Part shown: positions 21,485-32,116 of the stretch, piece by piece
Layout: each line of letters starts with the position of its first letter
How positions within the stretch are numbered: position 1 is the first letter of the stretch
NCBI RefSeq assembly: GCF_024679095.1
Contig: NC_066531.1
Coordinates: 8,800,761 to 8,864,760 of the forward strand
Origin: Eriocheir sinensis
Lineage: Eukaryota; Arthropoda; Malacostraca; Decapoda; Varunidae
Direction: 5' to 3'
DNA length: 64,000 bases
Program-made: the position numbers and the translations under genes
Notes under the pieces: generated by a model
Database searches by the model: none
What the model saw: only the letters and a program-made list of their open reading frames with translations
What the model was told of the DNA's origin: nothing

Positions 21485-22110
21485 AAGGAGGCGTGTAGGT
21501 ATCCGGTCATTTCGCCCATAGCAAAAAGTCATTTCGCCCACTCGGTGGCGTCATTTCGCCCACATTACATGACTCGTATGTGACATATTGATCGTGACAA
21601 TAGCCAGTACAGGAGTGTTTCTCTTGGGTTTTAATAACGTTTATACTACTACATGATTTGTGCATACGGTAGTTAGATAATACTTGGGGGCGAAATGGCC
21701 GTAAACTGGCGTGTGTATGTTACAGGGAAAGTGTGAAATCAGTCATTTCATGAAATCCTTAATGAATTTGTGAAATGGATTTTTCATTTTGCTATGTTTG
21801 GAGCCTAACGTAACCTAATATACCCTAAACTACCCTAACCTAACCTAGCCTACCCTACCCTAAATTAACACTAACCTAACCTTACTTACAAAATGATTCA
21901 ATGTTATGTTATTCTAATTAGGTTACCTAATGTTATGCTAAGTAAGGTTAGGTTAGTTTGGGTAGGTTAGGTAAGGTTAATTTAGAGTAGGGTAAGTTAA
22001 GCTACTTTAGGGTAGGGTAGGTTAGGATAGGTTAGGCTAGGTCTCATAACAGGAAAATGAAAAATCCATCCAATAACTGATTTCACAGTTTTCCTGTAAT
22101 ATAGTTAACT
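21485..22110. repeat. CCTAA-type fold-back sequence, copy A
   Basis: Three imperfect copies of TCATTTCGCCCA (21507-21562) are followed by a long imperfect palindrome. GTGAAATCAGTCATTT and GGATTTTTCATTTT on the left are mirrored by their complements at 22050-22105. CCTAACC-type pentamers occupy the left half and GGTTAGG-type pentamers the right half, with the turn near 21900. The same structure occurs at 24785-25395 and, inverted, at 59690-60300. It has the form of a non-autonomous fold-back element; no coding capacity. Confidence 0.75.
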
Positions 22111-22566
22111 GCAAATCAGTTATAAAGTAATTACAGGGCTGAAAATTCATTATCGGCCGATGTGATGATAAATAAATACCTATGCAGTCTATGTACTACC
22201 CTGGAAATTATAATAAGGAGTTCTGCCTAAGAACACTGTGTGACAAAGCGTCCCACCCAGTGTTCAGTGTTACAGATATTAAGTGGAGGTATGACTAATT
22301 GTTTTACACATTACCTGTATCATTGTCAGCAGGTCTTAATCTGAAAAGTTGGCTCAACGAAGGCGTTTGGTGTGCTGCTCCTCACTTGCCATGTCCACTT
22401 TTCTTTCCACCACTTCTTACTGTTCTCAGCTGGGCAGTTCTTGCACTACTTATTACACTAACGCCTCGGGCATATAAATGCATGTATTTGTTTACGTTTA
22501 CACGGTGCAATAATATTGGCTAACACTCTCAAAGGCTGATGATCCACTTCTGATTGGCCAAACGAA

Positions 22567-22843
22567 CCGCCGAGTGGCTTAAAACTACCCACATGCTGTC
22601 CAGAAGACCACCTATCAACCCGGACTCTAGATTCTAGGACTGAAGATGAGCTCCGGGAGGGCAGCATGAGCCAATGCAAGATGGCGCCACTATAAACACT
22701 CGCCTGCGCCAGAACGGGCTGGGCCGACCATCAGGCCCCACCGGGAAGAAGCCTTGGACCGACCATCAGGAATTCAGAATCCACCGGGAAGCAGCCTACC
22801 GGCGCAATAGGCCAAGACGTAAAAAAAAAAAAAAAAAAAAAAA
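22567..22843 (+). repeat. SINE, copy 2 (5'-truncated)
   Basis: Shares the body of the 12438 SINE and ends in a run of about 22 A. The corresponding point of copy B (27487) is an empty site: GGCCAAACGA runs almost directly into GCTGCGTTCC there. The right arm also carries the SINE. Confidence 0.8.
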
Positions 22844-23276
22844 GCTGCGTTCCATTCCTGGACAGCGGGACGGAACGGACCGATATTTACGATCGCATCC
22901 AGGGTAAAATAAAGCATACAGGGTATTCTTACCAGAAACGAAAACGAGTGAAATTGGCGCACCCCACAAAGTGACGTCACGCATATATAAGGGTACAGGG
23001 AGCGAATCCACAAAGCGTCAGTGGGATGGGGAGGCGTTAATAGCGCCGTTTTCTTCCACATCGGCATGCTGGAACGCTCCAAATGGGTAAGCGGTGAGTG
23101 TATTTTGCGCCGATTTCTGTCGTTAGTTACACCTAGGTCCGAGGTGGTGTAAAACACATATATAATTATTTTTGTGCACAATTTGACCTTTTTATTAACT
23201 GTTTATAAGCTTTATCACCATAGAAGCATGTATATGCCATGCAAAAAGTGAAATTTTAAATGGAACACCCCAAAAT

Positions 23277-23631
23277 ATGCCTGAAAACGAGGCGGCTGAC
23301 AGTCTGCCCTTAGTACCCCTTACCCTAGCGTCACGCATACACACAGCAGCTTACGAAATGAATATTATCCTCGCATATTTTCACGCCCGTGCTCTGAGGA
23401 GGGAAAGACGGTTTCGGGATCGTCTTGACCCCTTAGAATTAAGTGACAGTGAACTTATTCAAAAGTATCGCTTCCCTCGGCAAGAACTAACCCTCCTCTT
23501 TTAGGAGCTGCAGCCTCAGCTTGAGAGGAGGACAAGGCGTAGCCAGGCCTTACCAACCCACACACAGGTTTTGCTGGCCCCGAGATTTTTGGCAAGTGGC
23601 TCCTTTCAACATGTCATTGGAGACACTGCAG
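23277..23631 (+). pseudogene. HARBI1-like (PIF/Harbinger) transposase, first exon only
   Basis: The exon reads from ATG 23277 into RRERRFRDRLDPLELSDSEL and KYRFPRQELTLLF, then TAG at 23502-23504. It continues in the same frame with ELQPQLERRTRRSQALPTHT, RFLASGSFQHVIGDTA and a good donor (CTGCAG|GTAACA) at 23631. This is the N-terminal helix-turn-helix region of HARBI1-like transposases. No downstream exon with the DDE core is found in the following kilobase, so only a fragment was retained. It differs from the central Harbinger transposase at 50313-51961. Confidence 0.8.
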
Positions 23632-23757
23632 GTAACATTTATATAGTTTATTGGTGTTGCATGCTTGCGCCGCTCAGTGCATCTGCCATCACTTATTAAT
23701 GTCTGTTGCCCTACATTGTTTTGCACCTAAATCTTAATGGTCAGGGAGAATTGTGGG

Positions 23758-23865
23758 TGCTACTATAGCGTGAGGTCTACCACACTATAGCGTGAGGTCT
23801 ACCACACTACTACACTATAGCGTGAGGTCTACCACATTGTAGCGTGAGATCGACCTACCGTTAGT
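23758..23865. repeat. Short tandem repeat (ACTATAGCGTGAGGTCTACC)
   Basis: Four imperfect units of about 25 bases around the motif ACTATAGCGTGAGGTCTACC. Unique in the window. Confidence 0.85.
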
Positions 23866-23924
23866 ACTATACCACACAGAAATGTAAAAATAAACATGCT
23901 ATCATATATTTAGACAAATTTATA

Positions 23925-24204
23925 CTACCCAACCTAACCTAACCAAACCTATACTAACCCAACCCAACCTAACCTAATATAAACTAACCCAACGTAACCT
24001 AACATAACCTAATCTAAAATAACCCAACGTAACCTGAAGTAACCTAAAATAACCCAACCTAACCTAACGTAACCTAAACTAACCCAACCTAACCTAACCT
24101 AACCCAACTTAACCTAACATAACCTAAACTAACCCAACCTAACCTAACTTAACCTAACCTGACCTAACCTAACCGGATGTTCTTTACCCTACATAACCTA
24201 ACCT
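23925..24204. repeat. Degenerate AACCT pentamer array
   Basis: About 280 bases of AACCT/AACCC/AACGT variants on the plus strand, resembling the arthropod telomere motif. It is interstitial and degenerate. Confidence 0.85.
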
Positions 24205-24546
24205 AACTTTCATTTTATGGCTGTGAATAGTCTTTAGGTATGCCTAGAGCCCTATGGAAAATATTCTGAAAGTTTCCCATATAGAAAGGCATAATGGTAT
24301 TTCTTATGTTCGTCCAACATCGCGTGAAATCGTGTTTTTTTGTCACTCTTTCCTTTTAATACTCCTATCTCCTTAACCCTATAAACAAAATTTAACCTTT
24401 AACTCGGTCCATTTAAACCCGCGCCAGACATTTAAAATTTGCACTACGAGGAAAACATTGATCGGGGATTATTTCTAGATGGTATAAGAACGTTTTTAAC
24501 CCAGTTTTGCAAAATGCTAAATTTTGACCAAAACAGCCCCCCCCCC

Positions 24547-24640
24547 CTAGAGTTTGTGGTTGGGAATTTGGAAATAAGCAGTTTGTAGGTAACTTTAAGT
24601 GCAAATTGCTTATTTCCAAGCTCCCAACCACAAACTCTAG
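24547..24640. repeat. Long hairpin unique to copy B
   Basis: CTAGAGTTTGTGGTTGGGA at 24547 is mirrored by TCCCAACCACAAACTCTAG ending at 24640, with about 34-base arms and a 25-base loop. The right arm has only the right half; its left half is a different sequence. This suggests a local template switch. Confidence 0.8.
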
Positions 24641-24784
24641 CTAGTTCCCTACAGAGGTCCGGAAAGCTGGGGCAGGAAGGGTGTTTCTACCTCAAAAATG
24701 TTTCTAACGGATTATTTAGGGTGTGGTCAAGGTTTGATAGCAACAATTTTAAAAAATTAAAAAAAGGAGGCGTGTAGGTATCCG

Positions 24785-25395
24785 GTCATTTCGCCCATAG
24801 CAAAAAGTCATTTCGCCCACTCGGTGGCGTCATTTCGCCCACATTACATGACTCGTATGTGACATATTGATCGTGACAATAGCCAGTACAGGAGTGTTTC
24901 TCTTGGGTTTTAATAACGTTTATACTACTACATGATTTGTGCATACGGTAGTTAGATAATACTTGGGGGCAAAATGGCCGTAAACTGGTGTGTATATGTT
25001 ACAGGGAAAGTGTGAAATCAGTCATTTCATGAAATCCTTAATGAATTTGTGAAATGGATTTTTCATTTTGCTATGTTATGGAACCTAACGTAACCTAATA
25101 TACCCTAAACTACCCTAACCTAACCTAACCTAGCCTACCCTACCCTAAATTAACACTAACCTAACCTTACTTACAAAATGATTCAATGTTATGTTATTCT
25201 AATTAGGTTACCTAATGTTATGCTAAGTAAGGTTAGGTTAGTTTGGGTAGGTTAGGTAAGGTTAATTTAGAGTAGGGTAAGTTAAGCTACTTTAGGGTAG
25301 GGTAGGTTAGGATAGGTTAGGCTAGGTCTCATAACAGGAAAATGAAAAATCCATCCAATAACTGATTTCACAGTTTCCCTGTAATATAGTTAACT
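24785..25395. repeat. CCTAA-type fold-back sequence, copy B
   Basis: Same order of TCATTTCGCCCA motifs and CCTAA/TTAGG palindrome as at 21485-22110, with only scattered differences. Confidence 0.8.
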
Positions 25396-25410
25396 GCAAA
25401 TCAGCTATAA

Positions 25411-27041
25411 GGGCCTGTTGGCATGCAATATAGGTGAACGTGTCCGAAGATTTTTTCCAATCTCTTTAATGAACTTAGGTATTATTACCCCTTACATTAG
25501 TGCATAATTCCTCAAGGTATTTTATTCCTCCCACTTATATATCAAGTGTAGTGAGGTTATAGTGAAGATATAATGAAGCTTATATTACTTTATGGGATAT
25601 GCTTCCACATCATTCAGCTTCATATGAAATTAAAGCTTAGAGTCTAGGGAACAAAACTTATAGGATACATTTCATCAAACTCATACCTCTGATTTTTTAT
25701 TAATTTCTCTGTGTACTTAAGGAAAAAATGCTGCAAAATTCAGGTTTCATAAATCAAAGAAAAATTTCTTTTCAAATTTCCTTTATTTTTATCTATAGAA
25801 AATGAAGAACACAATGTTTTCTTTCAAATAAAAAAAAGACTACAAAAATCCCATGAAAATAACCGAAGATATTGGCAAAAGAAAGAACAAAACATAAACT
25901 TTACAGGAGACGGTTTTTAAATCACCGCGCTGCCATTGTTAAAAGGCGCCAGCCTCATAGTCTCCCCTGTCTGTCCCTTTAACCACGTTTTTTTTCACTG
26001 CCCTCTCCTTCTCGCGCACTCTGTCTCTCCTTTGGAGGGCAGACTTTTGAATATTAGTAAATGGCTCTCCAAGGAGGGGAACAACAAATCCTTCTTCATA
26101 GCCAACATTGTAGTCTAGGACGGCTTGGGCAACACTGAACTCAAGAATCTTCGTCACTGGAGTGTCTTTCACATCTGAATCACCATACTTTTTACCACAC
26201 TCTGCACACTCTAAGTCAATTTTATGGTCCAAGAACTTGTTCACAAAGCTCACATTTAGTTTCCCAAAGCAGTGACTGCAAGTAACATGTGTAAATAATT
26301 CTTCAAGATAACTTTTTTTCAAAATCAAGTTCTCGTCATCAACTGTGGTCTTGATTGAGGGTTGTGATGTCTGGTAAACTTCCAATTTCCTCTTCTTTGC
26401 TGACGAGGTTTGAGGTGAGAGGAGAACATGAGTAGTGTGAGGTGAGACTGAGTGCTGTGGCGGTGGAGGGTGGGTGTGGCTGGTAGAAGCATGCGAAGTG
26501 GCTGCAGGTGTGACGCGACCCTCCTTCGATGTTTCTCCTCCTTGTTTCTCTTTCAAGCACTCACGGGCCCTCTCTGCATTCTGACGCTTCGCTGTTTTGC
26601 TTCTTTTAACTCTTCCCATGATTGCAGCACTAGTCCAGGTCGAGGAATCAAAACTGTGGCGTAAGAAGTTGAGAGGTCAAGGAGCAATATCCTCTCACTC
26701 TGACATTTTGAAGAGCACTGGAGCTGAAAGAGTCTGTCTTCGTGATATATGCTGGATGATCGAGTGGCCAATTATCTTCATAAACACAATTCTGGAACAA
26801 AAAACGAAGTATCTATCGAAATTTTGACGTTATTTCAATATAAGTAATGTTTTTTCTATGTATAGGGTTGCCAGATGTTGCCAATATTTTATCTATTTTA
26901 TTCAGTATAAAAAAAATGAAAAGAAATACAGCTCTGTAACTTGGTAGGATTGTTGCCACCATCATAGAGATTATTTTTAAATGTATACCTAAAATTCGCC
27001 CATTTCCCAGAATTTTTCGAATATTCGCGCCCTGCACTCCC
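25411..27041 (-). mobile_element. Insertion carrying a deleted Mutator-like element
   Basis: Copy A and the right arm read straight through this point (AGCTATAAAGTAATTAC); copy B is interrupted. ATAA occurs on both sides (25407-25410 and 27042-27045), a candidate 4-bp duplication. The ends (GGGCCTG... and, in reverse complement, GGGAGTG...) are only weakly alike. Inside is a fused minus-strand transposase remnant. Confidence 0.65.
25939..26619 (-). pseudogene. Internally deleted Mutator-like transposase (226 aa, open)
   Basis: The N-terminus MGRVKRSKTAKRQNAERARE and the zinc-ribbon-like CSHCFGKL...CAECGKKYG correspond to the start of the 14076 transposase. After ILEF the frame jumps to SVAQAVLDYNVGYEEG, which corresponds to the C-terminal VAQAVCDYNVGYGES of the same protein, and ends in DYEAGAF. 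About 350 residues including the whole catalytic region are gone, yet the frame is intact across the junction near 26130. It could encode a DNA-binding fragment able to interfere with active transposase, but that is inference. Confidence 0.82.
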
Positions 27042-27712
27042 ATAAAGTAATTACAGGGCTGAAAATTCATTATCGGCCGATGTGATGATAAATAAATACC
27101 TATGCAGTCTATGTACTACCCTGGAAATTATAATAAGGAATTTCGCCTAAGAACATTGTGTGACAAAGCGTCCCACCCAGTGTTCAGAGTTACAGATATT
27201 AAGTGGAGGTATGACTAATTGTTTTACACATTACCTGTATCATTGTCAGCAGGTCTTAATCTGAAAAGTTGGCTCAACGAAGGCGTTTGGTGTGCTGCTC
27301 CTCACTTGCCATGTCCACTTTTCTTTCCGCCACTTCTTACTGTTCTCAGCTGGGCAGTTCTTGCACTACTTATTACACTAACACCTCGGGCATATAAATG
27401 CATGTATTTGTTTACGTTTACACGGTGCAAAATTACTGGCTAACACTCTTAAAGGCTGATGATACACTTCTGATTGGCCAAACGAGTCAGCTGCGTTCCA
27501 TTCCTGGAAAGCGGGACGGAACGGACCGATATTTACGATCGCATCATCGTGAGCTACGAGCATCCGGACGGTCTTTTGAAAATACACCTTAGTGGTGATC
27601 GTAGCCCACGATAAAAAAAAAATGGCGGCTACGAGAGGGCTATAAGATCGTAGTGGCGGAAGTTACGATCCTTTGAACTTTTTTTTTTTTTTTGGGGGGG
27701 GGGGGGGGGACC

Positions 27713-27790
27713 AGCGAGTAGCGGGCTTTTTTTATTATTTTCTTTTTTTGTGTGCCCTTGAGCTGCCTCCTTTGTTGTAAAAAAAATAAA
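27713..27790 (+). repeat. Dispersed repeat tail (GCGAGTAGCGGGCTTT), copy 1
   Basis: The GCGAGTAGCGGGC, T-run, TGCCCTTGAGCTGCCTCC, TTTGTTGTAAAAA arrangement is shared with 31423-31505 (plus) and 58650-58730 (minus). It looks like a retroposon 3' end or tail. Confidence 0.7.
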
Positions 27791-27799
27791 AAAAATAAA

Positions 27800-28130
27800 A
27801 ATAAATCCAGCCCCTCGTCTCGAGAGAATCCCACCAGCCCGGGCTGACTCGTTAGTGTCTAAATGGTCACTCCACTCTTCGTCAGTTTTCTCGTGGCTCG
27901 CAGTGCACTCGATAGATCTCCACTCTAGTTTCTCCACGACACCATTGTTGAGAGCGATCAGTGTGCCCATTATGGATAACACTTCCACAAACACACTCCT
28001 CTTTTCAGGGAGTTCGTCTATCACTTCCCTACGGTTTTTAATTAATGCCTTGGTTGACGCAAGTTCCTCCCTCAGTCTACCCACCATCAGGTGCAGCCCT
28101 TCCTGAGGATGATGATAGCGCTCCTCTGGG

Positions 28131-28131
<1 letters not shown>
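27800..28131 (-). CDS. Unrecognised conserved reading frame, left copy
   Basis: Between the AC microsatellite and the repeat tail an open frame encodes HHPQEGLHLMVGRLREELAS, KNRREVIDELPEKR, FVEVLSIMGTLIALNNGVVE, ECTASHEKTDEEWSDHLD. It stays open in the right-arm copy (58190-58630) with few changes. The composition is protein-like (helical, charged), but I do not recognise a family and see no clear start codon or splice signal. It may be an internal exon or a piece of a retroposon ORF. Confidence 0.35.

Positions 28132-28198
<67 letters not shown>
28132..28198. repeat. (AC)n microsatellite
   Basis: Pure AC run of about 67 bases, mirrored by (GT)n at 58119-58189. Confidence 0.97.
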
Positions 28199-28200
<2 letters not shown>

Positions 28201-28570
28201 TTCACTCAGAAATCTTGTTCCGTGTGGTATGCACGAAAACAGCCAACCGCGCAGTCCTGCTTTGCATTCGTGACACATCATGATTCAAAATATTTATTAG
28301 AACAGTGGGGGGAAGGTACAGAGAGGGGGGTGGGCGTACATACAAAGATAAATATCAATATCAATACACATCCATGTACATACAAAGGGGAAAAGCGAGG
28401 GAAAAAACAGAGGTAAAGGAGGAGGTGGAAGGCAGCCGAGCGGAATCGGCACTGCTATTTTTGTTTTATAGTTTTGGAAGTAGAAGATATTAGGGAACAT
28501 ATAGCAAAAATAATTGGGCAGATGCGAGTACAACGGCTTACCAGCCTTAAATACAGGTACAAATGTATAC

Positions 28571-30109
28571 GTAGTTTACATACAGGTACAGTTATTTACA
28601 TAAAAAAGAATACATAAAGTGGGTAAACTTAGCTTAGCAGGATAAAATCATGCGATATGATATGATGACGTAAGAGGGTTACAGGGGACATGTAGGGGAG
28701 TGATGATAAAAGTAAGGACACAAGTAAAAATACACTGAAGAACGATGAGAATGGACACGGGAATAGACATGAAAGGCGTCGGCGGGGAGACCGACGATAT
28801 ACACATTGGTGGTCTGGTGTGGTATGTGGTGTAGGGAGTAGATGATTGATACTTTACATACTGGCAAAGGGGCGGGGGCGTGCGGACATATGGTAACGTG
28901 AGGACGTGAGCGCGGGTGGTTATAATGTGCATGGGAGAGAGGGAGTGTGAGCGCCAGTCTCAGCTGAGTCTCGGGGCAGGATCAGGGTTTGCCTCCAGGG
29001 CGAGGAGACTCCGTGGGAACCACGAATGGCTCCTGCCCGGGGCTTCTCGGTGGAGGTCTCGGAGGGCCTGGAACTATTCCCAGCTCTCAGCTTCCATCCG
29101 GGTCCATATGTCAGGACCCAGAAGACGAGGAAACAGAGGAGTGACATATATAACAGTGTAAACATCTCAAAGTACAAAAGAGAGGAAACAACGAGGGTAA
29201 AGGAAAACAGAGACCCAGACTCAGATACAGAAAACAGATACCCAGTAGGCGTGGTCAGAAAGTGTGAACAACCATTAAAAAAGACTCTGACCCGTGACGT
29301 CAGTCGTGGCGACATGTTATGAGCCAATAATTTAACAGAAAAATCACTGTGGGAGTGTCTTAAGACTGACTCACGAATATCAGGAAAAGTAAAACAAAAC
29401 AACATAATGAGCGGGCAGATGGGTGTGACAGGAAGTATTGGCCACTGGTTATGTAGAAAATTAAGGCGTGTCAAGGATGTAAGTCCGCCTAAAGCAAAGG
29501 AAAATGTAACCTAGAAATCAGTGGTATGGGCAGACCGAGCTTGGTTCTCGCCTCAAGCAGACCTCCTGCTCACCCAGCTGAGAATGGCTGTTGTGATCTT
29601 AATCGTGAGTAGAAATTCGAGAATCTACGGGAAACCGACTGTATTGTCCTGGAGATTATAATGTAGGAGATGTGTAGTAGGATTGTGAGTGGTACAGGAT
29701 AGTGATTATTTGTTTGCGATGTTAAGCAGTGATGGAAACCTCTGCGTGTGGTATGATTTGGTGTTTCCGTGAATTGCAGTAGATTATACTATAGGATGTG
29801 TTACTAGGATTTGGGAAGAGAGTACATAATGATTGTGATGTAAGCAGAGAGATACAAACCACTGCGTGTGGTATGATTTGGTGTTTTTATTATTGGCAAC
29901 AATTGAGCACATGTTATAGTATTATGTTTAAGACATGTCGTTTGTCATTTGTTGCATCCATTGCTGAATATGCCAGTGTTATGATCGTCTGAGCATAGAA
30001 TATTGCGTAAGGCAATTATCTTCATTTAATCTTTAATAAATGTATATTATATTTTTCCCATGTCTATCCCCGAACACTAGTCTCCAATAACAACTTAAGC
30101 CGGATCACG
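28571..30109. other. Left-arm inner segment without recognised gene
   Basis: Not matched in the right arm. Contains GTTTACATACAGGTAC-type repeats (28550-28610) and two similar segments ending ACTGCGTGTGGTATGATTTGG (29741 and 29862). No supported ORF. Confidence 0.45.
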
Positions 30110-30189
30110 CTACCAGGAATACGAGACGGTGAGATCATTTATTGAGTAATTAATGAGTGATAAAAGAGTTGATTTAATACAAGAAAAGA

Positions 30190-30922
30190 AGGGTCCAAAA
30201 CATATAGCTACGGACATCCGATGGAGAGGGATGTTTAGTGGAGGTATGTCAGCCTCTTCGTGGAGGGAACGCGTGGTCCTGAACTCGTCCCACCTTGCGC
30301 TGAGGGCAAATCTTAACGCCGCGTTTTGCACCTTCTGGGGCCGACCGAGGGCCGTCGCACTTAGCCCATGTATGGGAATGGGCGGGTAAGTGAGAACAGG
30401 GATCACCATGGCCTTGACTAGATGCAGTTTTATCCTGGGTTCGGGATCCCGGAAGCGATACAACATGGTTAGCGCCGCCCTCGCCCGCGCCGCCCTCTCG
30501 GTGACATGGGGGGTGAGCCCACGCCGGGAGATCTTAAGACCGAGAAGGCGTCCCTGTGCGCGAAAGTCAAGGAGTTCGTCATCGACGATGAGCGGGGCGG
30601 GGTTTATTGACGCCAGCGGTATGACGGTAAACTTCGCCATGTTCGTTCTTATCTGCCAAGCCTTCTCGAAGGCTCCGACTCTGGTGATCTCACTTGCCGG
30701 GCGAGCATTGAGAATCTCACGAGAGCGTCCTGGGTAGGGCACCACTTGGGACACGTCGTCCGCATACTGTACGTTTAGCCCAGTGATGGAGGTTGGGCAG
30801 TCCCTGGTGAAGACAGAGTACAGCGTTGGAGAGAGGACACTCCCCTGCGGGACGCCGGTCTCCAGAGGGAAGGCGGGGCCGACTAGGCCGCCGGCCCGGA
30901 TCCGTGCCGTCCTATCCATCAA
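30190..30922 (-). pseudogene. Non-LTR retrotransposon reverse transcriptase fragment
   Basis: The frame contains [19 protein letters not shown], the catalytic box VQYADDVSQVV, and the thumb region HLVKAMVIPVLTYPPIPIHG and LGRPQKVQNAALRFALSARW. It is a LINE palm-thumb segment of the Jockey group type. Both ends are cut: upstream RT motifs and the C-terminal part are absent, and the last 40 codons read non-homologous sequence. The GC-rich composition differs from its neighbours. Confidence 0.82.
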
Positions 30923-30930
30923 GAAGTCAC

Positions 30931-32116
30931 ATCATGGTGGTGCCTCTAGTCCTTTTTTGTTGTCTTTTCTTGGTGTGACGGGACACCATACAGATCAGTC
31001 TCTGTTTTCCCCCTCGAATAGTGTCTGTATAAACAGGATAGTGGGGAGTGTTTACAAGACCCATGTCAATTCGTTGGGGCTAAGGTGCGTTTCGGGGGGG
31101 CATGTGGCCTTTCAGTTGGTGGGGAGTATTTTTGCAAAAGCTGTGTGGCTACACTATACTGGGACTCTCTCACTTTTGGCCTTTTGTTTGGGTCAATGCT
31201 GTTTAGCACCAGCCACATATTGTAAGCATTTATAATTGTTATATCAATCATGTGAAAAAAATAGTTTCTTATACCATTTGACTGATTTTCTGAGGCACTC
31301 CGTCCCACTCAATTGGGAGTCACATTTGTCGACTAGTCTCATATTCTGTGTTTAGTCAACGACCATCTCTTTGATTTTTGACCTCTCTTTCGGCCACCTC
31401 TTATGATTCCTTTTTAGGCGCAGCGAGTAGCGGGCTTTTTTTTTATAGTTTCTTTTTTTGTGCCCTTGAGCTGCCTCCTTTGTTGTAAAAAAAAAAAAAA
31501 TTGTTTTATTGGCCTGTTCGTGCGATAGTCTTTCTTCCCTGTCGTCACAGTCACGTCACGGTGTACGGTGGACAGAAGGTGGACTGGTCTTTTGTCGTTG
31601 TTCTTGAGAGCAAGGAATTTTCCAGACTTCTCTGACTGTACATATCTGTCTTTCGTCTTTCGTTTCTTTCGTCTCGCGGAGTGAGAGCCCATTTTAGGGC
31701 CCACCGTACCACAGCCACGACTCGTGAAAGCCCAGAGAATGGTCCGTCGACGTCCTCGGGTTAACATGCCCACAACCTCCCTCTTCCTATTCCTATCGAC
31801 CCTCCCCTCCCGAAGTTGTTTATTTATTAATTTATATATTATTTACTTGCATTTCTTTTACGTATACTTACCCTATATTATTCCTCAATCCCCGCCCTAT
31901 TCCCACCCTTATCCCTTTCCGACAGTACAGTACGTCCATACTTTTTAAAGATACGGGAAGTACTTACAAAAACACAGTAGGATATTAGTGTTGTATGAGT
32001 TTTTAATGAGAAATAGTTAATAAGGCGATGCTTTAGCTTGATAGTGTTGCAAAGTGTAGACTTTATAGGTATTCAGTAAGACATTTTTAAGCTTATCAAG
32101 TTCTTATTGTTCACAG
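30931..32116. other. Intergenic sequence with one repeat tail
   Basis: Only the dispersed repeat tail at 31423-31505 was recognised. ORFs here have no family resemblance. Confidence 0.45.
31423..31505 (+). repeat. Dispersed repeat tail, copy 2
   Basis: Same block as 27713-27790: GCGAGTAGCGGGC, T-run, TGCCCTTGAGCTGCCTCC and TTTGTTGT followed by 14 A. Confidence 0.75.

Larger units (their letters stand above)
18675..22895 (+). repeat. Left arm, copy A, of the 5.8 kb inverted-repeat unit
   Basis: From AACTCTACACTGTCTTAACG at 18675 the sequence matches, base after base, the reverse complement of 63531 downward to about 58885. It includes an AATAAA at 18732-18737, the same microsatellites in the same order, the CCTAA-type palindrome and the SINE. 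It ends at GATCGCATC (22895), where copy B and the right arm continue differently. Copy A lacks a segment of about 300 bases after AACTCGG (21428) that copy B and the right arm both retain. No protein-coding gene was recognised in it. Confidence 0.9.
22896..24204 (+). other. Arm-specific block between copies A and B
   Basis: Not present in the right arm. It holds a Harbinger exon (23277-23631), a short tandem repeat (23758-23865) and a CCTAA-type pentamer array (23925-24204). The rest has no recognised feature. Confidence 0.6.
24205..28570 (+). repeat. Left arm, copy B, of the inverted-repeat unit (interrupted)
   Basis: Begins at CTTTCATTTTATGGCTGTGA, matching copy A from 21234 and the right arm from about 60945 downward. 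It is interrupted by an insertion at 25411-27041, then runs on to CAAATGTATAC (28570), the inner end shared with 57747. It lacks the SINE present in copy A and the right arm. Confidence 0.88.

Noticed and set aside
23925..24204. True telomere end
   Set aside because: The pentamers are degenerate, interstitial and followed by a collinear copy of the repeat unit.
28132..28198. CRISPR-like or coding signal in the AC run
   Set aside because: A pure dinucleotide microsatellite without spacers; the ORFs through it read poly-TH or poly-CV.
28916..29322. Overlapping ORFs at 28.9-29.3 kb as a gene
   Set aside because: Short overlapping frames on both strands with no recognised domain or splice structure.
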